The notes beneath the pieces were generated by a model. That model ran no database searches, was not told where the DNA came from, and saw only the letters and a program-made list of their open reading frames with translations. From UBA2589 sp038120095 (lineage in GTDB: Bacteria; Gemmatimonadota; Gemmatimonadetes; Longimicrobiales; Gaopeijiaceae), in assembly GCA_038120095.1 (NCBI GenBank), contig JAYOKZ010000002.1, positions 105,167-169,166 on the forward strand: a stretch of DNA of 64,000 bases. Direction: 5' to 3'. Below are positions 9,102 through 17,415 of this stretch, piece by piece. Made by a program: the position numbers and the translations under genes. Numbering within the stretch: the stretch's first letter is position 1; every line of letters starts with the position of its first letter.

Positions 9102-10553
9102 TCAAAGCGTTGCTCCGAGGATCGCAAAGCAGACCACGGCGATCCCACCCCCGAAAAGCGCGTACGGCAACTGGGTCCGAACGTGATCGATGTGGTCCGT
9201 AGCCGCAGCCATCGACGATATGATCGTGGTGTCGGAGATCGGTGAGCAGTGGTCCCCGAAAACCCCGCCTGCCAGAGATGCGGCAACGAACGGAGCGAGA
9301 GGAAGGCCCAACGTCGCTGCTGCAGGAACAGCAATCGGAAGCATGATGGCGAACGTTCCCCAGCTCGTGCCGGTCGAGAATGCAATTCCCCCTGACACGA
9401 GGAAGACAAGCGGGAGATAGACGAAATTCGGCATGGTCCCCGCGGTCACACCGGCCACGTATTCCCCCGTGCCGAGGATCTGGATGACATCACCCAAAGC
9501 AAGCGCCAACAAAAGAATCAGCGCCAGGGGGACAAGAGCACCGGCCCCGCGCAGCCCGATCTTCACGAGTTGCTCGACCGAGAAGATGCGCTGGCCTAAC
9601 AGCATGACCCACGAAACGCCAAGTCCGAACATCACGGACCATAGAACGCTGGTCGAACCCGATCCCTCTGAGAGGATGCCTTGCAGCGTCAGGTCTTCAC
9701 CAGCACCTGCGACCGCACTCGATCCGGTGATGTACAACCCCATCGGCATGAACAGGACCATCGCGGCGATCGGGAAGAACATGTTGCGCGCCCGCGGTTC
9801 GACTCCGTCGAGCGGCGGGGGCGATAGGACCTCCTCGTCGATCATTGGCGTCGCATGAGGCCAGAGGAGCTGGCCGCCCCGCGTTCTCTCCTCCGCTTTC
9901 TTCAAGGGGCCCACGTCGAGGCCCGTGAGGATGACGACCAGGACCAGGACCACGGCGACAATCGCATAGAAGTTGTAGAGGATCGACTGCAGGAAGACGC
10001 CGAGTGCGTCCTCAACGCCCAGCCCCTCCAGAATGCCGAGGTTGTAGGCCCCCCAGGCATTCATGGGAATCAGGATGCAGATCGGAGCGGAGGTCGAGTC
10101 GATGATGTACGCGAGCTTCTCGCGGGAGCACTTGTACCGGTCGAAGAGTGGACGCGAGACGGACCCGGCCACCAGAACCGTGATGTTCGACTCGATGAAG
10201 ATGACGATGCCCGAAGCCCAGGCCAGTAACTGAGCTCGCTTGGCCGAGTCGACCCAGCGGTTCGTTTCGAGGAGCTCTACGAAACCGCGTACACCTCCGG
10301 ACGCCTCCACGGTCGCGATCAGCGCACCGATGACCAGCGTGAAGAGAATCACACGGGCATCGCCGGCCTCCCCGAACACAGCAACAGCGCCGTCGATCGA
10401 ACTGGCGAGTCCCGACAGGGGATTCCACCCTTCCAGCATGGTCCAGGCGAGCCAAAGCCCTCCAGCCAGCGACAAGTAGACCTGTCGCGTCCAGATCGCC
10501 AACACGATGGCGAGTATGGGAGGCAGAACGGAGATCCAGGTCGGGTCGCTCAT
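9102..10553 (-). CDS. NhaC-type Na+/H+ antiporter family protein
   Basis: A 483-residue polytopic membrane protein with about 11-12 hydrophobic helices. The conserved C-terminal core GGVFGDHCSPISDTTIISS is characteristic of the Na+:H+ antiporter NhaC family, as is GIAFSTGTSWGTFAIMLP. It likely exchanges cytoplasmic Na+ (or an organic substrate, as in some relatives) for external H+. The start ATG overlaps the stop of the DNA glycosylase gene by ATGA. The exact substrate is not certain, since the family includes malate/lactate exchangers. Confidence 0.85.
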   Translation of the reverse strand: MSDPTWISVLPPILAIVLAIWTRQVYLSLAGGLWLAWTMLEGWNPLSGLASSIDGAVAVFGEAGDARVILFTLVIGALIATVEASGGVRGFVELLETNRWVDSAKRAQLLAWASGIVIFIESNITVLVAGSVSRPLFDRYKCSREKLAYIIDSTSAPICILIPMNAWGAYNLGILEGLGVEDALGVFLQSILYNFYAIVAVVLVLVVILTGLDVGPLKKAEERTRGGQLLWPHATPMIDEEVLSPPPLDGVEPRARNMFFPIAAMVLFMPMGLYITGSSAVAGAGEDLTLQGILSEGSGSTSVLWSVMFGLGVSWVMLLGQRIFSVEQLVKIGLRGAGALVPLALILLLALALGDVIQILGTGEYVAGVTAGTMPNFVYLPLVFLVSGGIAFSTGTSWGTFAIMLPIAVPAAATLGLPLAPFVAASLAGGVFGDHCSPISDTTIISSMAAATDHIDHVRTQLPYALFGGGIAVVCFAILGATL

Positions 10554-11176
10554 GCTGGCAGCTCGGACGCAGGGTGACGGGCCGACTTGACGGAGACGCC
10601 GGCGGATCCGTCAACATAGAACCGAAGTGGTAACTCCGCCGCAGTCGAGATGCCAATGCGTCCGGTGACGACCACATCGCGATCCGGAACTTTCCACCCC
10701 TGCAACAGCTGAAGGGGCACCTCGTCCAACACGTGGCCGTACAGACGGTCATCGACCCCCAGGGCCTGCGCGAGCCTGCCTGGCCCCGCCACGAGAGGCA
10801 ACCGACCTCTCCGTCGCTTCGACATCACATCGTGTCCGGAGATCGGATCCAGGCCACGCAGGAGAACCGCTGCGGGCGAGCCCTCTCGACCTGTCACGAC
10901 ATTGAGACACCAGTGCACCCCGTAACTGCGATAGACGTAGGCACGGCCGGGAGCTCCGTACATGGCCCGGTTGCGCTTGGTGATTCCCGAACGCGTTGCT
11001 GCGTGAGACGCGGAGTCTTCCTGCCCACCATAGGCTTCCGTCTCCACAATGACCCCGGCACAGGTCACGCCCCCTACGGTCGACACGATGCGAGCGCCAA
11101 GAAGTGACCGAGCGACGATGTCGACAGGCTGACAGAGAACGTGCAACGGGATGGGCCTGTCCTCGGGTTCGCCCAC
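10550..11176 (-). CDS. 3-methyladenine DNA glycosylase, AAG/Mpg type
   Basis: Removes alkylated or deaminated purines from DNA as the first step of base-excision repair. Motifs are ARSLLGARIV, VETEAYGG (catalytic Glu region), DSASHA, TKRNRAMYGAPGRAYVYRSYGVHWCLNVV and GPGRLAQALGV. I placed the start at a GTG (11176) that gives 208 residues, close to the usual ~200; longer upstream frame overlaps the NYN gene and has no family resemblance, so the start is uncertain. It is followed by the antiporter gene through a 4-base overlap. Confidence 0.86.
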   Translation of the reverse strand: MGEPEDRPIPLHVLCQPVDIVARSLLGARIVSTVGGVTCAGVIVETEAYGGQEDSASHAATRSGITKRNRAMYGAPGRAYVYRSYGVHWCLNVVTGREGSPAAVLLRGLDPISGHDVMSKRRRGRLPLVAGPGRLAQALGVDDRLYGHVLDEVPLQLLQGWKVPDRDVVVTGRIGISTAAELPLRFYVDGSAGVSVKSARHPASELPA

Positions 11177-11222
11177 GCCATCCGAGAGTCCCGTTTCCGT
11201 CCACGGTAGCGGACGGATGCGG

Positions 11223-13085
11223 TCAGCTACGATCCCGAGACCTGCCGCGTCCGCTGGAAGCCCCGGATCCTCCGCGACCACGAGAGTGGGCAGCGGCACG
11301 TCGCTCGTAATCAGACCTCCACGCTTCCAGGACCTGCTCCGCCCGGTTCTTCGGAACGATCCGGGCGATGGCATCCGGGTCTTCGTGCATGGTACGGAAG
11401 AGATCTGCACCCAGTGCTTCAACGAGCGTCTCCGCAGTCTTCTCACCGACACCCTTGTAGCGGTGGGTCAGATAACGTGCGATCGCACCCGCCTCCGAAG
11501 GCAAGGCAAGGTCAGAAACCGGAACCCCGACAGGCGCTGCGGCGCCCGCATCCATCGACAGATCGTCCGACGAACCGGTTGACGGCGCGGGGTCGGACGT
11601 CGTGGCCGAACTCTCCCTCTGGGCCTCCGGTGCATCTCCAAGCGCCACCTGCACGACCGTGTGCGCCTCAGCTTCGGTGTGCGTCTCTCCGGATTTGGCC
11701 TGCGTCCCGGACGACGCTTTGACTCCCTGCCCTTCGAACAGGGTCGGCACCACACCCGGATCACCCTTCGAAGCTCCACGACGCGATCCCCATCGCAGGC
11801 CAAACCACCCGCGCTTCGGCGCCTCGTCCTCGGCTTCGGGCTCAGCCACTGCTGGCGAATCGGACGCAGGCGGCTCTGGGGCTCCCGGTACCACCGAGGA
11901 TCCACCAGCTCCTTCGAAACTGGACTTCGCGGTATGCGATGAAGCCAGCGCAGCCGTGTTCAGCGAAACGTCCAGATTGCCACGCTCCGTGGGGGCCAGC
12001 GTCACGATGCTGTCCCTTTCCGCCTGCACCAGGAACTGGCTGAATTTCGCAAACCCAAGCTCCGCCTCGTCGAAGCTGCGGTCGGCCTCGAGCATCTTTC
12101 GCTTGACGTCCGAATCCCGAACGGTCTCGCGGCCGGCTTCGCGAAGCCTCGACAACGCCGACCGCAACGCCTCGTAGGCCTGTGTCAAGGGTTCACCGGC
12201 AGTCGCTTCACTCGCGTCCTCGGGCGCTGTCTCGGCACGTTCACTGCGGTCCCGGCGACCACCCCGTCCCCGACGGGATCGACTCCGCCCGTCTTCCCGC
12301 CGACTTCCCCGTCCCTTCGTAGCCGAGATCTCGTACTGGCCGTTTTCCATTTTCGTCAGGCCGATCAAGCCGCGTGACGACGCCTCCGTGAGGAACTTGC
12401 TGAATTTGGAGTACCCAATCGATCCCTCGTCGAAGGTCGGATCGAGTTCCTGCATCACCTGCTTCAACCGGTCGGAGCGCATGACATCCCCCCGGCGGAT
12501 CATGGTATCCACCGCATCCCTCACCAGCTGCCATGGGTCCTTCGCCGACCGGTCCAACTCCGACGTCTTGGTGAGCCCCGTCAAGCTCGTGTACGAGTAG
12601 TACTCGTCACAGTTCTGGACGAGGATATCCGAGCTCGACTCCTGAATCCCGACGCCGATGACATACTTTCCGTACTCCTTGAGCTTCAGGACGAGGCTCG
12701 AGAAATCGGAGTCTCCCGTGAGCAGGATATAGATGCCGATCTCGGGCCTGATGAAGACCAGTTCAAGAGCGTCGATGGCCATCCGGATGTCTGTCGCATT
12801 CTTCTTGTTGCTCCCATACGCTGGGGCGAAGATCAGATCAACGGACGCCTCGGAGAGGGGCACGATGTACTGAGGATACCGACGCCAGTCGGCATACGCG
12901 CGCTGGACGCTCACTTTCCCCTTGATCACGTCCGTGTCCAGAAGCGTCTTGAGCTCTTTGGACAGGTCGGAACGCATCCCCATCGTCACGTTGTCGAAGT
13001 CGATGAGGAGAGCGGCATGGGACGGTTCGACCGCCGACGTGCCTGGGCCACCCATGTGGGGTGCCCGCGTGTACGGAACACTCAT
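11223..13085 (-). CDS. NYN-domain ribonuclease-like protein with two OST-HTH domains and a helix-hairpin-helix
   Basis: A 620-residue multidomain protein. Residues ~23-175 form an NYN (PIN-like nuclease) domain with acidic residues in LIDFDNV, NATDIRMAIDALE and LLTGDSDFSSL, all intact. Two OST-HTH/LOTUS-type domains follow, at about 185-255 (ending GYSKFSKFLTEASSRGLI) and 310-380 (ending GFAKFSQFLVQAERDSIV). They are joined by an arginine-rich linker (SRSRRGRGGRRDRS). A long low-complexity acidic/Ala/Pro segment leads to a C-terminal helix-hairpin-helix-like unit (YKGVGEKTAETLVEALG) and a glycine/arginine tail. Known relatives pair NYN with OST-HTH and are predicted RNA-binding nucleases; the helix-hairpin-helix addition is unusual to me. 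RNA processing is the likely role. Confidence 0.8.
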   Translation of the reverse strand: MSVPYTRAPHMGGPGTSAVEPSHAALLIDFDNVTMGMRSDLSKELKTLLDTDVIKGKVSVQRAYADWRRYPQYIVPLSEASVDLIFAPAYGSNKKNATDIRMAIDALELVFIRPEIGIYILLTGDSDFSSLVLKLKEYGKYVIGVGIQESSSDILVQNCDEYYSYTSLTGLTKTSELDRSAKDPWQLVRDAVDTMIRRGDVMRSDRLKQVMQELDPTFDEGSIGYSKFSKFLTEASSRGLIGLTKMENGQYEISATKGRGSRREDGRSRSRRGRGGRRDRSERAETAPEDASEATAGEPLTQAYEALRSALSRLREAGRETVRDSDVKRKMLEADRSFDEAELGFAKFSQFLVQAERDSIVTLAPTERGNLDVSLNTAALASSHTAKSSFEGAGGSSVVPGAPEPPASDSPAVAEPEAEDEAPKRGWFGLRWGSRRGASKGDPGVVPTLFEGQGVKASSGTQAKSGETHTEAEAHTVVQVALGDAPEAQRESSATTSDPAPSTGSSDDLSMDAGAAAPVGVPVSDLALPSEAGAIARYLTHRYKGVGEKTAETLVEALGADLFRTMHEDPDAIARIVPKNRAEQVLEAWRSDYERRAAAHSRGRGGSGASSGRGRSRDRS

Positions 13086-13092
13086 GGTGTCT

Positions 13093-13124
13093 GTCTCGCA
13101 AACTGAATTGTCATGTCGCGAGAC
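13093..13124 (-). promoter_or_regulatory. Inverted repeat upstream of the NYN gene
   Basis: GTCTCGC at 13093-13099 and GCGAGAC at 13118-13124 are perfect complements separated by 18 bases, ending 8 bases before the NYN start codon. It could be an operator half-site pair or a 5'-leader stem that masks translation. No known regulator motif is recognised. Confidence 0.25.
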
Positions 13125-13179
13125 CTCCCCACCTCGCCTCGTCGCGAATCCGCGAGAGAGGTCGGGGAAGCCTTACGGG

Positions 13180-13198
13180 CGCGTCCACCTTGGACGCG
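13180..13198 (-). terminator. Hairpin after the acyl-CoA ligase gene
   Basis: CGCGTCCA and TGGACGCG form an 8-base-pair perfect stem around a CCT loop. The hairpin lies about 10 bases past the ligase stop codon on the minus strand and before the NYN leader region. There is no T-tract, so intrinsic termination would be weak; it may protect the 3' end instead. Confidence 0.45.
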
Positions 13199-13207
13199 GC
13201 GGCCCCG

Positions 13208-14809
13208 TCAGTCCGACTGTCCCTCCGCTACCGCGGTGCGGGAGAGTGCGGCCCGTCGCACCTGCCCCGTGTCCGATCGGGGCAATTCGTCCAAAAACGT
13301 GACCAGATCTGGAACCTTCTCGTCGGCGAGTGTCTCTCGACACCAGTCTACGAGCTCCTGGTCCGTGACGATCGCTCCCTCAACGGGGACGACGCAGGCG
13401 CATAAGGCTTCGCCGAGGAGCGGATCGGCAACGCCGATCGCCGCTACCTCGTGAACCGCGGGATGAGCCTCAATTCGAGTCTCGATTTCCCGGGGGTACA
13501 CGTTGAAGCCTGAACGAATGATAACGTCCTTGGTTCGGCCGACCAAATGAAGAAATCCCTCTTCGTCGAGCAGGCCGAGATCTCCGGTGCGAAAGAACCC
13601 GTCTCGGTCGAGCGCGTCCGCCGTCTGCTTCGGCTGCCGGTAGTACCCCAACATCATGCCCGGCCCCCGCACTCTGATCTCACCCACGCTCTCGACGGGA
13701 AGCATCTCTTCGCGGGATTCCGATACATCGACGATCCGGACATCTGCTCCTGTCATGGGACGACCCAAGGTAAATCGACGCTTTTCAGGAGCATCGTCCG
13801 CACGGCAGACACTCAACAGCGACGATCCTTCCGTGAGCGAGTAGCCCGCCACGGCGGGCACACCGAGCGCAATGGAGAGATCTCGGACCAACTCGTCTCC
13901 CACCGGTGCCCCGGCCACGACCGCGAGTCGGAGCGTCGACAGGTCACGGGTGCGCGCCGGCAATTCCCTGAGCGCCTGAAGGAAGAGTGTCGGGATCCCG
14001 AAATGAATGGTGGCGGAGTGGTCCTCGACCGCCGCCAGGGTCGATGACGCGGACCCGTCAACCTGGAGGATGATCGACGCACCCGATGCGAGGGCCGCGA
14101 GCAGACCGGATGCCAGGCCGAACACGTGAAAAAGGGCGCTGATTCCCACAACCCGATCCTCCACCGTCATCTCGAGAGCTTCGGCCGTTACGGCCCCTCC
14201 CCACAGGAGATTGGCGTGACTCAACTCGACCCCCTTGGGCTTCCCGCTGGTGCCCGAGGTGTAGAGGAGAGCAAAGGAGTCGTCGGCGTCCGGCACCCCC
14301 CCGTGATAATCCCGACCCGATCCGGAGGAGAGCATGTCCTCGTACTGAACGATCCGATCGTCATACCACAGATCACCTTCCCCGACCGTGACGAGAAATG
14401 CCAGGGCAGGGAGTTGCGGCATCAACTCCTCGAAGACCTCCAGATATTCCAGTCCGGCATGGCGCTCGATCGTCACGGCGCAGGACGCTTCGGAATGGCG
14501 GAGCATGTAATGAAGCTCCGGCAGGGACGATCTCGGGTTCAGCGGCACGATCACAGCCCCGAGTTTGGCCGCGGCGAAAGCGGAGACGACGAACTCGACA
14601 CATGCCGGGAGAATCAGGGCGACTCGGTCACCCGCGCCAACTCCAAGATTCGAGAGGGAGGCGGCCATGGCCTCCGATTGTCCGTCGACTTCGGCAAACG
14701 ACATCACACCGCCATCGTCGACCAGATAGGCACGAGAGGGGTCCGAGGTTGCTCGGGAGGCGAGTACGGACCCGATCGTCATACCGTTGAGACGCTCGTG
14801 GAGCGTCAT
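13208..14809 (-). CDS. AMP-dependent acyl-CoA synthetase/ligase with altered A10 motif
   Basis: A 533-residue ANL-superfamily adenylating enzyme. It should activate a carboxylic acid to an acyl-adenylate and then to a thioester. The P-loop LLYTSGTSGKPKGVELSH, GYSLTEGSS, GYYRQPKQT, FFRTGDLG and the hinge GRTKDVIIRSGFNVYP are all present. The A10 motif, normally P-x-x-x-x-G-K, reads PRSDTGQ: the lysine that catalyses adenylation is glutamine. I chose the ATG at 14809, which has GGAGGT four bases upstream, over the ATG at 14821. Substrate unknown; the ORF is otherwise intact, so loss of the first half-reaction or a different role is possible. Confidence 0.85.
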   Translation of the reverse strand: MTLHERLNGMTIGSVLASRATSDPSRAYLVDDGGVMSFAEVDGQSEAMAASLSNLGVGAGDRVALILPACVEFVVSAFAAAKLGAVIVPLNPRSSLPELHYMLRHSEASCAVTIERHAGLEYLEVFEELMPQLPALAFLVTVGEGDLWYDDRIVQYEDMLSSGSGRDYHGGVPDADDSFALLYTSGTSGKPKGVELSHANLLWGGAVTAEALEMTVEDRVVGISALFHVFGLASGLLAALASGASIILQVDGSASSTLAAVEDHSATIHFGIPTLFLQALRELPARTRDLSTLRLAVVAGAPVGDELVRDLSIALGVPAVAGYSLTEGSSLLSVCRADDAPEKRRFTLGRPMTGADVRIVDVSESREEMLPVESVGEIRVRGPGMMLGYYRQPKQTADALDRDGFFRTGDLGLLDEEGFLHLVGRTKDVIIRSGFNVYPREIETRIEAHPAVHEVAAIGVADPLLGEALCACVVPVEGAIVTDQELVDWCRETLADEKVPDLVTFLDELPRSDTGQVRRAALSRTAVAEGQSD

Positions 14810-14875
14810 GTCACCTCCCATGAGAGCCGTCGTACAGCGAAAGATATCCCAACGCCGGGACTTGTTCGACCTCTC

Positions 14876-16000
14876 CTACCAGCCGTGAAGGATCTCGTTC
14901 AAAGCGTCACGGGCGACCTCTTCCCCGACTTCGTGCGTCCACCCCTGCTCATGAGCGACCTCGCCGATCCGCCGGAGTAGCACAAAGCGTACTCGCCCGC
15001 CGCGTGACTTCTTGTCGGCGCCAAGAAACGTGCGCGCGTGCGACGCGTCTACGTCAAGTCGACCTCGCTCGGTCAACGGCGAGAGAGCTTCCGCAAGCCG
15101 GGCCGCCGTACCCTCATCCGTGATGCCCAGAGCCTCTCCGATCCGAGCCTCGGCAACCATGCCGTAGGCGACGGCTCGACCGTGCCCGATCCGATAGTTG
15201 GCGGCCGCCTCCAGAGCATGCCCGATGGTGTGTCCAAAGTTGAGGATCTGCCGGAGCCCCTGCTCGAACTCATCCTCCGCTACCACCTCGGCCTTGATCC
15301 TCACCGACCGGGCAATCACGTCTGCACATATCGCAGCATCCGCGGCGAGGAGGCCCGGTACGCTCCGGCGAACCGATATCATGTGAGCTTCATCTCGAAT
15401 GGCACCGTGCTTCACCGCCTCGACGAGGCCCTCGGACCGGTGAAGCGCGTTCAAGGTCGTCAGAACAGAGGTGTCCGCCACAACAGCTCGGGGGGCATAG
15501 AACGCCCCGACGAGGTTCTTTCCGGCAGGCACATCAACCCCGGTCTTTCCTCCGACCGAGGCGTCGATCATGGCCAGGGTGCTCGTCGGCACCTGGATGA
15601 TCGGGACACTCCGCAAGTACGTCGCTGCCACGAATCCAGCGAGATCGGTGGTCACACCACCCCCGACCCCGACTACGGCACAATCACGACCGAGGCCGGC
15701 CCCGAGCATCTCGTCCGTCAAGGCAGCCCACCATGTCCGATTCTTCGAAGCCTCTCCGGACGGGAAGGTGAGGACGGTGACGTCGTGACCCGCTTCTCTC
15801 AAACGCTCCGCCACCTCTCTGCCGTACAGTGGGCCAACCTGGTCATCGGAGATCACGGCAACACGGTGCGCCGGCGCGTGCATGTCGAGGACCCTCGCGA
15901 TGCGATCGAGAAGGCCGGGGCCAACGAAGACGGGGTACGTTCCAGCCGAGGCGACGACCTCGATCGTTTCCCGGGCAGCCTCGCGAAGTTCAGTCGTCAC
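14876..16000 (-). CDS. aroB: 3-dehydroquinate synthase
   Basis: AroB converts DAHP to 3-dehydroquinate, the second shikimate-pathway step, using NAD+ and a divalent metal. The 374-residue protein has GGGVTTDLAGFVAATYLRS, QVPTSTLAMIDASVGGKTGVD and the metal-ligand segments EAVKHGAI and NFGHTIGHALE. The start is GTG (16000), overlapping the upstream peptidase stop by GTGA; a longer frame reaches 16183 but lies inside that gene. Other shikimate genes (aroK, aroC) are 45 kb away. Confidence 0.95.
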   Translation of the reverse strand: MTTELREAARETIEVVASAGTYPVFVGPGLLDRIARVLDMHAPAHRVAVISDDQVGPLYGREVAERLREAGHDVTVLTFPSGEASKNRTWWAALTDEMLGAGLGRDCAVVGVGGGVTTDLAGFVAATYLRSVPIIQVPTSTLAMIDASVGGKTGVDVPAGKNLVGAFYAPRAVVADTSVLTTLNALHRSEGLVEAVKHGAIRDEAHMISVRRSVPGLLAADAAICADVIARSVRIKAEVVAEDEFEQGLRQILNFGHTIGHALEAAANYRIGHGRAVAYGMVAEARIGEALGITDEGTAARLAEALSPLTERGRLDVDASHARTFLGADKKSRGGRVRFVLLRRIGEVAHEQGWTHEVGEEVARDALNEILHGW

Positions 16001-17223
16001 GCCGGATCGATAGCCGCGAACGACACCTCGAAGGCCTCGTCTCCAGAACGCAGAAGCGCCGCCGGACGCCCGTCCACCTCGATTCGAATGATCGACGTCG
16101 GGCTCCCGAACCCTTGGCCGCTGTTCTGCACCAGAGAGACGAAACGATCCCTTGCCTGGACATCGGACCATACCGTCACCCACGCGAGACCGACGCCGGA
16201 ACTGGAACGCACAAGAACATACCGGTCACCATCCCAGTGAGCTGCCAGTGCTTCGGCGTCATCTTGAGCTCCATTCCCGTACCGCAAACCCAGCACATCC
16301 TCTAGAAGGATCCGGAGTTCCAGTGACCCCAGCACGTCCGAGAGCAGAACGTCACCCCTCAGGACCTCGACCCCAAGATTCAGCGGATTTTCGGCCGAGG
16401 CGTTCAGGATCTGCTCGGTGGAGTTGGGCAGCCGCGCCCCGAACGGGTTCTGACGATCACCATTCGACCAAAGCCGCTGGACAAACACGGCCCCGTCGAC
16501 GTACGGAAACAGCAGCGACTCGCGGATCACTCGTGGCGCCTCTGCGAGGGCGGGGAACTGCTGGTTCATGCCCTCGAGAGCCGGGCGGATCTGTGCTTCA
16601 AAGTCTGGAAGCTCAGACAGATCGATCGCAGCGCCGGTAAGCTGCTCCGTGAGATACTCGAACATCACGAGCGTAGCGTGTCCCTCGATCGCGGCCATTG
16701 CCGCGGTCGCCCGGTCGTTACCGCGTTCGCGATCCGTCAGGTCGCGCAGCGGCACGTTCTGATCCTGAACGGCATGGACCAACTCATGAATGAGGAGGGC
16801 CTCGATCGCTGCCTCAGGCTGGTCGTCCATGACGAAGAGGGCCATGGAGTCAGGCTCGTAGAAGCCGGCAACCTGCTCGGTGTAGAGTGCAAGAAGCTCG
16901 GCTCGAAGATCCATGTCCGGCTCGACAAGGCCGAGGAACGCGTACACCTGAGCTCGCGACCGCGCCTCGGCAGCCGGCAGATCCTGATCCAGCTTGGTTT
17001 CGAGGTACCGAACCAGCTCGCTTCGTGAGCGCTTTTCGAGACGGACAGGTCTGGACAGCTCCATCCCGGCACGCAGGGCCAGATCGGGAAGCAGTTCTGC
17101 CGCCAGAGCGGCGAGCTCCGGATCCGAAGAGAGCACCAGATCAGAGGAGGATTGTCCTCCGCAGCTGGCCGCCCCGAGAGCGATTGTCAGGAGCGTGATG
17201 AGGGCGGGTCTCACAGATCGCAT
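15997..17223 (-). CDS. Putative zinc metallopeptidase lipoprotein
   Basis: A 408-residue exported protein. The signal peptide ends in the lipobox-like GAASC. A zincin signature, LLIHELVHAVQDQ, lies near residue 145, with a downstream AAIEGHATLVMFEYL whose Glu may be the third ligand. The C-terminal half has no motif I recognise. It is translationally coupled to aroB, which is probably coincidental. It is divergent from the PBP1A gene, so it could share a 190-base promoter region with cell-wall synthesis. Substrate unknown. Confidence 0.7.
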   Translation of the reverse strand: MRSVRPALITLLTIALGAASCGGQSSSDLVLSSDPELAALAAELLPDLALRAGMELSRPVRLEKRSRSELVRYLETKLDQDLPAAEARSRAQVYAFLGLVEPDMDLRAELLALYTEQVAGFYEPDSMALFVMDDQPEAAIEALLIHELVHAVQDQNVPLRDLTDRERGNDRATAAMAAIEGHATLVMFEYLTEQLTGAAIDLSELPDFEAQIRPALEGMNQQFPALAEAPRVIRESLLFPYVDGAVFVQRLWSNGDRQNPFGARLPNSTEQILNASAENPLNLGVEVLRGDVLLSDVLGSLELRILLEDVLGLRYGNGAQDDAEALAAHWDGDRYVLVRSSSGVGLAWVTVWSDVQARDRFVSLVQNSGQGFGSPTSIIRIEVDGRPAALLRSGDEAFEVSFAAIDPA

Positions 17224-17415
17224 GGTAGCCTTCGACGTGAGGGGGTCATCGGAGCTTCGTCGCGGCCGTATCCCCGGTCAAGCCGGAAGAGTCGCGAGGT
17301 CCGGGCCGCTTGAGTCAGTTACATATGCGTGGGTAGCTTCGTAGCCTCGGGGGTTGGCACCCGGCTTGCAGCGTTGCGGACGAGTCCCAGGCAGAACCGG
17401 AGGCGCAGGACGGAC

